64,000 bases of DNA from Ancylobacter sonchi. GTDB lineage: Bacteria; Pseudomonadota; Alphaproteobacteria; Rhizobiales; Xanthobacteraceae. Within the stretch, counting starts at the first letter, position 1; the number at the start of each line of letters is the position of its first letter. A model generated the notes under the pieces. It was not told the DNA's origin, searched no databases, and saw nothing but the letters and a program-made list of their open reading frames with translations. Where the stretch lies: NCBI RefSeq assembly GCF_018390695.1, contig NZ_JAHBGF010000013.1:62001-126000 (forward strand), in the 5' to 3' direction. The position numbers were made by a program, and so were the translations under genes. Shown piece after piece: positions 1 to 7,850 of this stretch.

Positions 1-67
1 CCGTCGCGCCGCGCAGGATGTTCTCGCTGTTTGCGCCAAGGAAACTCTGCCGCTCAAGCCGGGTCAT
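1..67 (-). CDS. E1/ThiF-like ubiquitin-activating enzyme, N-terminal fragment (runs off left edge)
   Basis: An ATG at 67 overlaps the stop of the JAB gene as ATGA. It opens a frame reading MTRLERQSFLGANSENILRG and then alanine and threonine before the window ends. The stretch with RQSFLG..SE.IL resembles the start of bacterial ThiF/HesA/MoeB-type E1 enzymes, which have this segment just before the nucleotide-binding glycine-rich loop. In the family, E1 adenylates the C-terminal glycine of a ubiquitin-like protein. Here it would be the fourth gene of the ubiquitin-like operon. Only 22 residues are visible, so the identification rests on this short stretch, the overlapping start and the operon context. 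Confidence 0.62.
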   Translation of the reverse strand, partial: MTRLERQSFLGANSENILRGAT

Positions 68-567
68 GCTGCGCTCCACATGCTGGTCGGTGCGCCGATC
101 GCATTGAATGTCGCGATGAAGGGACGCGGTCTGTCCCTGCCAAGCCAGACCTGTCCGAACGCGGCGGTATCGCTAAGAACAATGGCGCCATGCACCGCGA
201 ACGGCGCCACAGATACGAAATTGGGGATGAACTTCGCATTCTCGCGGTTGTCGACAGAGCTGAAACTGGGAATGCCGCGACCACCGTGTGTGTGGACGTG
301 GAACATGGCGGCGCGGCTGTTCATCGCCCATTGGCGGGCGCGGCGTATTGCCGACGCATCAATCATCGCGCCGACGTGCGGATCGTCGAGGTAATCCCCG
401 TCGTCGACCGGGCGATAGTCGCGCGCCAGGATCAGCAACTCGTCGTGGGCGGCGGCCAAACCCGCCGCGACAAAGCCGATGCGCTCGTGCGCGATCGCAT
501 GCCGGCGTCGAAGGTCGCTGCGTATCGCGTCAAGGAGCCGCTGGGTGATCTTGAACCGGATTCTCAT
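64..567 (-). CDS. JAB/JAMM-type metallopeptidase (Mov34/MPN/PAD-1-like, Prok-JAB)
   Basis: A 167-residue protein. Near residues 92-106 it carries HTHGGRGIPSFSSVD, which gives the JAMM zinc pattern H-x-H followed by S-x2-D; Glu28 (in HERIGFV) is a candidate catalytic acid. The spacer after H-x-H is eight residues rather than the usual seven, so activity should be checked. Known JAMM proteins of ubiquitin-like operons trim the ubiquitin-like C-terminus or remove conjugates, and the neighbouring ubiquitin-like protein here has two residues after its Gly-Gly. The start at 567 is preferred over an upstream ATG at 606 because it forms an ATGA overlap with the preceding gene; the next gene is joined the same way. 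Confidence 0.85.
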   Translation of the reverse strand: MRIRFKITQRLLDAIRSDLRRRHAIAHERIGFVAAGLAAAHDELLILARDYRPVDDGDYLDDPHVGAMIDASAIRRARQWAMNSRAAMFHVHTHGGRGIPSFSSVDNRENAKFIPNFVSVAPFAVHGAIVLSDTAAFGQVWLGRDRPRPFIATFNAIGAPTSMWSAA

Positions 568-896
568 GCCACGGCCCTCAGGTGGGCGGAGAGCATCTGT
601 GTCCACTTCAATGTAGCGGGCACATCATTCCAGGATGGCGCCCACCATGGGCGCTCAATCACACGATGCTGGTTCCAATTGGCGCCCCGCCCGGCGATCT
701 GCTGGGCGAAGAAGAGGCGGGTGACATAACCGGAGTGGAAAAACGGAACGAGGAGAAGGTCCATGCGCTGCGGCTCGCCGCCCGCCAGGAAGGCAAAGGC
801 GGGCAACAAGGCGACATGCTGGCCGCCCTCCTTGAGGAGGACGGCGCTGCCATGCATCGCCTGCAAGCCGGCGAATTCCTGCGACGGGTCGCTCAC
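564..896 (-). CDS. E2/UBC-like protein (prokaryotic E2 family E type), no cysteine
   Basis: A 110-residue protein with a Trp/His-rich C-terminal half (ANWNQHRVIERPWWAPSWND) of the kind seen in the divergent bacterial E2 family encoded beside multi-ubiquitin genes (Prok-E2_E, from memory). A true E2 carries ubiquitin as a thioester on cysteine. Reading the whole translation I find no cysteine at all, so this protein cannot work by the classical mechanism. It may be a scaffold, use another nucleophile, or use His chemistry; these are inferences. It overlaps both neighbours by ATGA, so the operon order is ubiquitin-like protein, E2-like, JAB, E1. Confidence 0.75.
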   Translation of the reverse strand: MSDPSQEFAGLQAMHGSAVLLKEGGQHVALLPAFAFLAGGEPQRMDLLLVPFFHSGYVTRLFFAQQIAGRGANWNQHRVIERPWWAPSWNDVPATLKWTQMLSAHLRAVA

Positions 897-1603
897 GACG
901 AACCCCCGCAGGGTACCTGCTGGAAGAACTTCATCCCCTCCTTGATGCGGAGCTTGCCGTCCGGCCCCAGGGGAGTCAGCTGGCCCTCGTCATTGAGGTA
1001 CTCCAGAATGTAGCCGGCGTGGACGCCGAACAGGCTAACCAGCTGCTCGGTCGAGTACTTGCCGCGAGGGATCTCGCGCGGATCGTTCTCGAAGTAGACG
1101 GTGATCAGACGCTTCTCGGTGTGCAGATGCTCCGTGCCGTCCGGCGTGAGGTTGATCACCCCATCGCGCGGCAGCTCGATCTCATCGCCGTCGCGCTCAA
1201 GGACCACGACCTCGTCCCGACCCACATGCCCGGATTCGCGCAGCTCCTGCACCAGCGCCTTGCCGACGCCCCATTCGAATCCGTAGCCGTTGAGCGTAAA
1301 GCGGAAGATGCGATCGCTCTTGAATGCGCGGAAGGCCTCCGTGCCCGCGAGCGCCAGGTCGACGGTCTCGTCGAGACCGATGGAACGCGACCCACGGCGG
1401 GTGAAAAGGATCAACACATGGTCGCCAATCGGATCGAAGCCGGCCTTCTCGAGGATGCGCCCGCCAGTCGGCTCAGGCTTGGCAAACTTCACAGCCACAC
1501 CGTTCACGGTCGTGGCGAACGAGCCGTCAGCATCAGGGTGACGGGCAGCCGGTCCAATGAGGCTGCTGGGACCGGATTCCTCCGGGAGGGCGATATGGTT
1601 CAT
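893..1603 (-). CDS. Multi-ubiquitin domain protein (three tandem ubiquitin-like repeats)
   Basis: A 236-residue protein. After a roughly 30-residue N-terminal tail it has three beta-grasp-like repeats at about residues 31-94, 99-160 and 166-233. Each follows the same plan: a hydrophobic strand pair, a helix, strands such as HVLILF, EVVVLER and YILEYLN, and an acidic Gly-rich end. The C-terminus is PCGGSS, so Gly233-Gly234 would be exposed only after removal of two serines, plausibly by the JAB protein. Known relatives (Multiubiquitin family) occur with E1, E2-like and JAB genes in bacteria. It is the first gene of the operon, with a divergent promoter shared with the XRE regulator. A role in phage defence is inferred by analogy with bacterial ubiquitin-like (Bil-type) systems. 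Confidence 0.85.
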   Translation of the reverse strand: MNHIALPEESGPSSLIGPAARHPDADGSFATTVNGVAVKFAKPEPTGGRILEKAGFDPIGDHVLILFTRRGSRSIGLDETVDLALAGTEAFRAFKSDRIFRFTLNGYGFEWGVGKALVQELRESGHVGRDEVVVLERDGDEIELPRDGVINLTPDGTEHLHTEKRLITVYFENDPREIPRGKYSTEQLVSLFGVHAGYILEYLNDEGQLTPLGPDGKLRIKEGMKFFQQVPCGGSS

Positions 1604-1653
1604 GGTTCAACTCTTAGCGTGATGCTCCCGGCCCAATGCCAAAGCGTGACGCT

Positions 1654-1727
1654 AATGTGATGCGGCATGCAAAGAATGTCAAGCACATCGCGAGCATGCT
1701 TGACATATCAAGCGACCCGGCTTAAAT
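1654..1727. promoter_or_regulatory. Divergent promoter pair with a shared inverted-repeat operator
   Basis: A perfect 9-bp inverted repeat, ATGTCAAGC (1676-1684) and GCTTGACAT (1698-1706), has a 13-bp spacer. The right arm contains a rightward -35 TTGACA (1700-1705) with a -10-like TTAAAT 16 bp further (1722-1727), serving the XRE gene. The left arm contains a leftward -35 TTGACA (1677-1682, reverse strand) with a weak -10 CACATT (1654-1659) 17 bp away, serving the ubiquitin-like operon. The right arm also sits in a small palindrome CTTGACATATCAAG (1699-1712). A dimeric XRE protein bound here would block both promoters. A further imperfect repeat TTAGCGT/ACGCTAA spans 1614-1655. Confidence 0.6.
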
Positions 1728-1761
1728 TCACATTTTGAATCAAGGACTTCAGGAGGACTTT

Positions 1762-2160
1762 ATGCCGAGCAGCGGCGCAGGGCCGGAGAGCAGGCTCACG
1801 CTGGGGAGGTATCTCGCTTCAATACGCACCGACCGCGGTCTCTCACAGCGTGACGTTGAAAAAGCCACAGATAAGGTGGTTTCCAACGCCTACCTCAGCC
1901 AAATCGAGAACGACCAGATCAAGAAACCCAGCCCGAACATACTGCACGCGCTCGCGGAACTCTACGCGGTAAGCTACGAGAATCTGATGGAGCGCGCGGG
2001 CTTTGTTGTTCCCACCCGCAGTCGGAGCGGCGACGACCAGCGCCATGGTCGGCTGCCGACATTCGCCGATCACAACCTCACCGCCGAGGAAGAGGCGGAG
2101 CTGATCAAGTATCTCGGGTATCTACGCAGCGTTAGGAAGAAGCCGGGTGGTCAAGACTGA
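1762..2160 (+). CDS. XRE-family HTH transcriptional regulator
   Basis: A 132-residue protein with an N-terminal XRE helix-turn-helix (LGRYLASIRTDRGLSQRDVE, then ISNAYLSQIE-like recognition helix VVSNAYLSQIEND and KPSPNILHALAELY). The C-terminal part is acidic and charged (LTAEEEAELIKYLGYLRSVRKK). I chose the ATG at 1762 because AGGAGG lies at 1751-1756, five bases upstream; an earlier ATG at 1735 has no such site. It overlaps the ImmA/IrrE gene by 14 bp. An XRE repressor paired with an IrrE-type protease is a recognised arrangement in which the protease cleaves or removes the repressor (DdrO-PprI/IrrE and ImmR-ImmA). Here it would control both divergent operons. Confidence 0.85.
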   Translation: MPSSGAGPESRLTLGRYLASIRTDRGLSQRDVEKATDKVVSNAYLSQIENDQIKKPSPNILHALAELYAVSYENLMERAGFVVPTRSRSGDDQRHGRLPTFADHNLTAEEEAELIKYLGYLRSVRKKPGGQD

Positions 2161-3058
2161 CGACAGTTCCATCGACCCAGAGCAGCAGCGCGCCGTGCAT
2201 GATGCAGCTCGGCGCGCTCTCGACCGAGCATCCGCGTGGGGTGTCTTTCCAACGCCCGTCGCCGATATCCTGACGGCCGCGAAGCTGCGCGTCGCGCCGA
2301 CGAGCGCGTTCGATCCGCGCCGCATCGTCACCTATCTCGCCGACAAAGCCGAACGGTCCGCCTCGGTGTTGAAATCCGCGATCGAGAAGGTGCTCGGCAT
2401 TTACGATGCCGGCGAGAGCATCATCCATATCGACGATTCGGTTCATCGGTCCAAGCAGACATTTCTCAAACTCCATGAGGCAGGGCATCACGAGATGCCC
2501 ACGCATAGGAAGATCTTTCGCTTTTTCCAGGATTGCGAGAAACACCTCGACCCCGACATTGCTGACGCGTTCGAGCGCGAAGCTAACAACTTTGCCCGGT
2601 TCGTCCTCTTCCAGGGCAACGCGTTTCGCGATGTCGCGGCAGATCATCCGCTCGAGATCAAATCGATCCTAAAAATCGCGCCCGACTTCGGGGCGTCGAT
2701 CTATGCATCGAGCCGTGAGTACGCCCGGACCCACCGGCGAGCCTGCGCGGTGTATATCCTGGAGCCGGTCACCTTTTGTGAAAGGACCGGGGCGCGAGCG
2801 GAGGTTCGCCGCATCGAAGTCTCTGCGGAGTATGCGCGGCAGTTCGGCCAGCCGACGGAGACGGCCATAACACTCAACCATTCACTCGGCAAAGTGCTGC
2901 CCATCGGACGCAAAATGATACGGGCAACGCCCGTCTCGGTCACCGATCGCAACGGGCATGCCCATGCGTGTCTTGCGGAGGCCTTCGATACCACCTTTAA
3001 TATCATCGTCTTGGTCTACCCGATCCGGGAGCTTGGCTCGAAATTGAAGCCAAGCTGA
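2147..3058 (+). CDS. ImmA/IrrE-family metallopeptidase
   Basis: A 303-residue protein with the zinc-peptidase motif HEAGH at residues 110-114 and a following FEREANNFARFVLF segment in which Glu145 is a candidate third ligand. That layout is typical of the ImmA/IrrE (DUF955) family. Members cleave partner XRE repressors in response to DNA damage or phage signals. The GTG start at 2147 overlaps the XRE gene and suggests translational coupling. The roughly 140 residues after the zinc motif form a second domain that I do not recognise and which may sense the signal. The protease role on the adjacent XRE protein is inferred from family and gene pairing. Confidence 0.83.
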   Translation: MVKTDDSSIDPEQQRAVHDAARRALDRASAWGVFPTPVADILTAAKLRVAPTSAFDPRRIVTYLADKAERSASVLKSAIEKVLGIYDAGESIIHIDDSVHRSKQTFLKLHEAGHHEMPTHRKIFRFFQDCEKHLDPDIADAFEREANNFARFVLFQGNAFRDVAADHPLEIKSILKIAPDFGASIYASSREYARTHRRACAVYILEPVTFCERTGARAEVRRIEVSAEYARQFGQPTETAITLNHSLGKVLPIGRKMIRATPVSVTDRNGHAHACLAEAFDTTFNIIVLVYPIRELGSKLKPS

Positions 3059-3097
3059 TCGGCTCGTCGGGACCATGTCGTCGCAGGGTGGGGGGCA

Positions 3098-4438
3098 ATG
3101 GTGTGGGAAGAGCGCCGTGAGGTATGGCGGCAACGATCGTTCGATGCGCGCACGTCCGGCGACGTTGACTACGCCCGCGTCATCCATTCCGCTTCGTTTC
3201 GCCGCCTCCAGGGCAAGACTCAGATCCTGAATCTGGGCGACAGCGACTTTTACCGGACACGTCTGACCCACTCGCTTGAGGTTGCGCAGATCGCGGTCGG
3301 GCTGACGATCCAGCTCCGGCATAATCGGCCCGATCACGATGCCACCAAGTACCTGCCCGAGCGCAGCATGATGCAGGCGATTGCATGCACACACGATCTT
3401 GGACATCCGCCCTTTGGCCATGGCGGCGAGGTCGCGCTGAACTACTGCATGCGCGATGCCGGCGGCTTCGAGGGCAATGGGCAAACCCTGCGCATCCTCT
3501 CAAAGCTCGAGAAGATGTCCAAAGCAGCTGGCTCCAATCTCACGCGCGAGACGATGCTCGGCGTGCTGAAATACCCAGTCGCGTACACAGCGGCGACAAA
3601 CGACAGCCGCAAGCCGAAACTGCTTACCGACACCAGTGGCACGCCAATCCTCGACCGCAAGGCGTCGAAGCCGCCCAAATGCTATATGGATTGCGAACAG
3701 GATGTCGTTGACTGGATGCTTAAACCGTTGGCCGGGAGCGATCGCGAGGAGTTCCAGGCATTCAACGAAGTGCCCGGAAAGCACCAAGAGGCCCGGCATA
3801 AATCATTCGCGTGCAGCCTGATGGATCTCGCGGATGACATCAGTTTCGGAATCCACGACCTCGAAGACGTTCTCGCAATGGGGCTCATCTCGCGTGCTGA
3901 CTTTGAGAAGCACGTAACGCCAGAGCACTGCACAGCGCTATTGACTTACCTCAACACGGAATATCCCGGCCAGTACGGCAACGACGTCTACACCGGCTTC
4001 GCTGACCGGCTTTTCGGCGACGGAAGCGAGCGGAAGCATCAGATTAATCGTGTACTCAACATGGTGATCCCCGCCGTCGATATTCAGATGAAGGAGGAAT
4101 TCAAGGAGTCGCGGATAAAGTATCAGGCGATACTGCCAGCGCCCGTCATGGAATTCGTGCTGGCGATCAAAAATCTTGTGCGGGAGGAAGTCGTTTACAG
4201 CCCGAGCGTTCAGCACCTCGAATTCAAGGGCCAGATGATGGTCATCGCCGTCTTCGAGGTGTTGCGTTCCGAGCCGGAGAAGTTTCTGCCTGCCGATGTG
4301 TTCGCACGGTTCAAGAATGCCGCTGATCCATTGCGCCTCATCTGCGACTACGTGGCCGGCATGACGGATGGGTATCTGCTGCGGACCTATGACCGCCTGT
4401 TCAGCCCGCGCATGGGCTCGGTATTCGACAAGCTTTAG
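3098..4438 (+). CDS. dGTPase-like dNTP triphosphohydrolase (HD domain)
   Basis: A 446-residue protein with the dGTPase plan: FRRLQGKTQI near residues 35-43, RTRLTHSLEVAQ with His58, the HD dyad at 99-100 in CTHDLGHPPFGHGGE, and a later SLMDLADDISFGIHDLED segment supplying the last metal-binding aspartate. These enzymes hydrolyse dGTP and other dNTPs to the nucleoside and triphosphate. Bacterial homologues can starve phages of dNTPs. The gene follows the metallopeptidase by 39 bp on the same strand. That position, beside a ubiquitin-like operon and under an XRE/IrrE pair, argues for a defence role rather than housekeeping, but this is inference. Confidence 0.87.
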   Translation: MVWEERREVWRQRSFDARTSGDVDYARVIHSASFRRLQGKTQILNLGDSDFYRTRLTHSLEVAQIAVGLTIQLRHNRPDHDATKYLPERSMMQAIACTHDLGHPPFGHGGEVALNYCMRDAGGFEGNGQTLRILSKLEKMSKAAGSNLTRETMLGVLKYPVAYTAATNDSRKPKLLTDTSGTPILDRKASKPPKCYMDCEQDVVDWMLKPLAGSDREEFQAFNEVPGKHQEARHKSFACSLMDLADDISFGIHDLEDVLAMGLISRADFEKHVTPEHCTALLTYLNTEYPGQYGNDVYTGFADRLFGDGSERKHQINRVLNMVIPAVDIQMKEEFKESRIKYQAILPAPVMEFVLAIKNLVREEVVYSPSVQHLEFKGQMMVIAVFEVLRSEPEKFLPADVFARFKNAADPLRLICDYVAGMTDGYLLRTYDRLFSPRMGSVFDKL

Positions 4439-4690
4439 TCCGCTTTCGCGTCGTGATATGCAAAGTTTTTTCCTGTCAGAAAATGTAACTCTACTAATAT
4501 TGACTGTAGGTTGCGCGGCCTACCGGATAGCTCGAATGTCACTAGGTCCGCTTGAGTGGGCCTTGAGCAGCTAAGCTGCTGTTCCGCTCTCGGCCCCATA
4601 CCGGACGTTCATACACGCATTTGGCAAGGTCCGGTTCTGGCGCACTACGTTGCTATCGGCCTTCGACTGATCGCCGCCGCATACTAGCTA

Positions 4691-5344
4691 CTATTGAGCA
4701 ACAATCCTCAACGCATTCAATGTTTCCGGCGTAATTGTTCCCGTCGGTTTTAGTCCGTAATCTGCCTGCAAGCGCGTTAGTGCGTCACGGGTCTGCGGAC
4801 CGACCTTGCCGTCAACAGGACCGCTAAAATATCCGAAGGCAACCATTGCGGTCTGAACCTGGCGCACGATAGCCGCAAACTTGTCGGTGTTTCCAGGAAG
4901 CGGGACCGGTCCGGTGCGCGTTGGCGGAACAGGGTTTGGTCCAATCTCCACAGGCGCGGACAGAGCCGGTGCCGGCGTCGTCGCGTAGCTTCCTGTTGCT
5001 GGCGAACCGCTGATGGTGGGGGCCGGTGCGGCCGGTCGTGTTGGTACAACTGGCGGCGGCGCATAGAGGGGCGTCGCGTAGGAGGGTGAGGGGCTATAGC
5101 TCGGACTATAGTAGCTGCCGCCAGTCGAGGAGCGGTGGCTCGTGTGGCTGCTATGGCTTCGATGCGAGCTATGACTGCGATGTCCGGCCAACGTATAAAT
5201 GTGGTCGAGTTTGAAGATGTCGAAGAGCGATTTGCTCTTCTGGGGGTCAAAGCCTGGCGGCGCGCTGAGCGGAAGGGCCAGGCCTTTTGACGGGAGAAGG
5301 CCAGCCGCGAGCAGCGAGGGAATGGCAAAAAGCCTGCGTTTCAT
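4691..5344 (-). CDS. hxsA: His-Xaa-Ser repeat protein HxsA, probable modified target
   Basis: A 217-residue protein. The first 24 residues (MKRRLFAIPSLLAAGLLPSK and following) look like a signal peptide. Residues 55-72 are six consecutive His-Xaa-Ser triplets, followed by a Ser/Tyr/Pro-rich linker (about 73-150). A peptidoglycan-binding-like domain occupies about 155-215 (VQTAMVAFGYFSGPVDGKVG, then TRDALTRLQADYGL). Family knowledge: HxsA is the presumed substrate of the HxsB/HxsC radical SAM enzymes. The domain order suggests a modified His/Ser-rich segment tethered to the cell wall. I chose the start at 5344 because it overlaps the hxsC stop as ATGA and gives the signal peptide. The chemistry and purpose of the modification are unknown. 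Confidence 0.88.
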   Translation of the reverse strand: MKRRLFAIPSLLAAGLLPSKGLALPLSAPPGFDPQKSKSLFDIFKLDHIYTLAGHRSHSSHRSHSSHTSHRSSTGGSYYSPSYSPSPSYATPLYAPPPVVPTRPAAPAPTISGSPATGSYATTPAPALSAPVEIGPNPVPPTRTGPVPLPGNTDKFAAIVRQVQTAMVAFGYFSGPVDGKVGPQTRDALTRLQADYGLKPTGTITPETLNALRIVAQ

Positions 5345-6444
5345 ATGCGAGCGAGCCTCTGGAAGCCTCGATCCTCTGGATACCACTCAAAGAACCCACC
5401 GCAAATGTCCCGCTCCTGGCAGCCGCTGCACTCCCCCAGATAGCGTCGTTTCCAGTCTGAGATCGTCGACGGCGCGCGATCGCGATAAGGCTGTGGGACC
5501 GTGCAGCGAGGAAAGTTGAAGAGTACGGCTTCGACGTTTCGCGCTTTTGCGATATTCAGGGCATCTGCAATCGGCGTGAACTCGGTCGAATGGTCGAAGA
5601 AAAGCCGGTCCCAATTCTGCCGGCCGAAGCCGATGCTCTCCAGCTGCATGAGAGCCCAGCGGTTGATGAACGGCAAATGCATGATCACGAAGCTGGCGAG
5701 GCGCGCAAGTAAGGCAGCGTTCTCGCGCATGATGACCGTACGCAGTTCGATCGATGCACCGGCACGGGCGAAGATGGGAAGGGTCTCCATCAGCTGGAGG
5801 AAAGCACCCGACTTGCCGACGATGCGATCGTGCGTGGCGGCGTCGGCCGCATAAAGCGGAATGCCCCACAGCACGCGGTCGCGCATGCCAACCAGAGGAT
5901 CCAGATCGTCTTCGTCGATATGCTGGGCGTTGCTCAGTACGTGAAATCCGAGGTCCGGTCTGTGCGTGAGGACCCTCTGCATCATCGGCAGGAGCGCCGC
6001 CTTATAGAGCAGCGGCTCTCCCCCTGAGATGCCGATTGTCATGCCGGCGGGCGCGAGCAGCGCCGCCGCCTCGAAGAACGGCAGCAAATCCGCGTGATGA
6101 TGCTTCGGTGGCTGAGAGCACATCAAGCATAGCTGGTCGCAGCGCTCGGTGATCAAAAACGTGTTGTGGGGTGATGTTGCCCGGATCAGTCGCTGGGCAG
6201 CCCGTCCGCCAGGCAACGCCAGCACTACGTCGCCGTCAACCTCTTCGGCGGTCGTACCTTCGATGACGAGTGTGCCCCGGGGGCTCGCATAGGTCAGACG
6301 CTGACCCGCCACCTCAACCAGGTCTCCATCAAATTCCGTACGCAGGCCCGTTCTATCGAGTTCGTATGCCCGCACCTCGGCGTTAAGCCGCATGACGAAG
6401 GGTTCAGGCTGTGACGATCGAGCTGCGAACCTGAGCGGAATCAT
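5341..6444 (-). CDS. hxsC: His-Xaa-Ser system radical SAM maturase HxsC
   Basis: A 367-residue radical SAM protein. The iron-sulfur motif C-x3-C-x2-C is CDQLCLMC at residues 102-109, followed by the SAM-binding GISGGEPLL. The C-terminal end has further cysteines (GECSGCQERDICGGF) suggesting an auxiliary cluster. It lies between hxsB and hxsA with four-base ATGA overlaps on both sides. The likely role is a radical-based modification of HxsA's His-Xaa-Ser repeats; family membership is clear but the reaction is not known. The N-terminal roughly 90 residues are not part of the radical SAM core and may bind the substrate. Confidence 0.87.
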   Translation of the reverse strand: MIPLRFAARSSQPEPFVMRLNAEVRAYELDRTGLRTEFDGDLVEVAGQRLTYASPRGTLVIEGTTAEEVDGDVVLALPGGRAAQRLIRATSPHNTFLITERCDQLCLMCSQPPKHHHADLLPFFEAAALLAPAGMTIGISGGEPLLYKAALLPMMQRVLTHRPDLGFHVLSNAQHIDEDDLDPLVGMRDRVLWGIPLYAADAATHDRIVGKSGAFLQLMETLPIFARAGASIELRTVIMRENAALLARLASFVIMHLPFINRWALMQLESIGFGRQNWDRLFFDHSTEFTPIADALNIAKARNVEAVLFNFPRCTVPQPYRDRAPSTISDWKRRYLGECSGCQERDICGGFFEWYPEDRGFQRLARI

Positions 6445-7850
6445 TGGTGCTCTCGCACGAGATGTTCGGGCCAGCTCTCCAGGTCCGCCCAGCGGCTCAG
6501 AGAGAAGCGCGTCGCCTCATCACGGCGATACAAGAGCTCGAAAACCTTATCGAACAGGCTTGTGTGGCGGCGGCAAAACCATGTCGCTTGCTTGGGGAGG
6601 TCAATGCGGCCGTATCGCGAAATGTCGTCGACCAGATCAGAGCCGCAGAACGGCTGATAGGGACAATGGATGCAGTCCGGGTCGAAATTGTTGCACGAGG
6701 CCGCGTTGAGCGTAGCTACCTTCTCGGTGTCGATGCCATGGTGGACATGGCCGACTGACAGATCGATCCGACCGATGCGCGACTGCATGCGGGCCTCATC
6801 CGTTGGATACAGCACGCCATCGTGGTCAATGACGAGGTAGTCCGACGCGAAGAAATTGGGGTTGCGCAGATCGACATGCTCGTCGGCGCCAGCGCGCAGC
6901 ACACGCTTGAGACACTGACTGAAATAATACTCCTCAAGGATAGTGCCTGTACGGAAGTTCCGCTCGATCAGATGCTCGATGAAGGCCGCATGCCAGGCAT
7001 TCCAGCGATCAAGACCCACATCAGGGTCCCTGCCGCGACGGGCAAAGCCTTGATGATTGATCGGACGGAGATAAATCGATCGCAAGCCGCGGTCCACGAA
7101 ACTGCTGATGATTTCGTCGACCGCAGGCGGGCGTTCAATGTCGATGGTTGGCAGAGCCGAGACCTTGCTCGAACCGAACTGCTCGATGGCTCGGTCAAGG
7201 TTGCCAAAGAATGCATTAGTAAGCTCGGTTGACCGGGTACGTTGGCGCTGGTGCGTCACTGCATCGCCGTCGAGCGAAGTGCTGATGAAGGTATCCGGTG
7301 CCGCCAAATAGTCCCACGCCTCCGCGCTCACCGCTTGCAAGTTCGTGCACACGACGAACTCGGCTTTGCCGAACCGTTGGCGGCAAAAATCCCGCACGCG
7401 CTCAAGGAGGTCGAGGCGTAGTAGCGGCTCACCTCCCTGGAATTCGATCTTGATTTCCGGGGCTGCCAGTCCCCCGATAAAGGCCAGCACGGCGTCGAGG
7501 GTGTCTTCGGTCCAGTCGAAGCCACGCGCACCTTCGGGCGCCCGCGACACTTGGCAATAGCTGCAGGTCAGATTGCAACGAAGCGTCGGGACGAGGATTA
7601 CATATCCCAGTTGGCGGCGGGGTGCCTGGCGCGCGCACCAGCGATAGGCGAAACCGAGATAAGAGAGATCGAGTTCTCGCTGAAAGGTATGGCCGCCTTC
7701 GTGGAGAAACGCTTGGTCCTCGTCGGTCAGGGCATTAAGGGCATAGCGATCCAGAAAGTCTTCGGTTCCCTTGAAGAATCCCCCGGCGTCATCAGCGAAA
7801 AGGAGCGAGCCGCGGCCGAGGTCGCGAAAGCGAAGCGGCCAGATGTTCAC
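6441..7850 (-). CDS. hxsB: His-Xaa-Ser system radical SAM maturase HxsB (SPASM type)
   Basis: A 469-residue radical SAM protein with the cluster motif CNLTCSYC after LVPTLR, the SAM-binding FQGGEPLLR, and a SPASM-like C-terminal cysteine set (CNNFDPDCIHCPYQPFCGSD and a later WFCRRHTS). SPASM proteins often modify ribosomally made peptides, which fits a maturase acting on HxsA. The start overlaps the hxsD stop as ATGA. Two different radical SAM enzymes for one small repeat protein imply two modification steps or two cooperating enzymes; that is inference. Confidence 0.88.
   Translation of the reverse strand: MNIWPLRFRDLGRGSLLFADDAGGFFKGTEDFLDRYALNALTDEDQAFLHEGGHTFQRELDLSYLGFAYRWCARQAPRRQLGYVILVPTLRCNLTCSYCQVSRAPEGARGFDWTEDTLDAVLAFIGGLAAPEIKIEFQGGEPLLRLDLLERVRDFCRQRFGKAEFVVCTNLQAVSAEAWDYLAAPDTFISTSLDGDAVTHQRQRTRSTELTNAFFGNLDRAIEQFGSSKVSALPTIDIERPPAVDEIISSFVDRGLRSIYLRPINHQGFARRGRDPDVGLDRWNAWHAAFIEHLIERNFRTGTILEEYYFSQCLKRVLRAGADEHVDLRNPNFFASDYLVIDHDGVLYPTDEARMQSRIGRIDLSVGHVHHGIDTEKVATLNAASCNNFDPDCIHCPYQPFCGSDLVDDISRYGRIDLPKQATWFCRRHTSLFDKVFELLYRRDEATRFSLSRWADLESWPEHLVREHQ

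Noticed and set aside
31-1660. Long plus-strand frames opposite the ubiquitin-like operon
   Set aside because: No family resemblance; the minus-strand genes are ATGA-linked and carry recognisable motifs.
3098-4438. Housekeeping Dgt rather than a defence dGTPase
   Set aside because: Cannot be excluded by sequence, but the location in a defence-like operon with XRE/IrrE makes defence the better reading; not claimed as proven.
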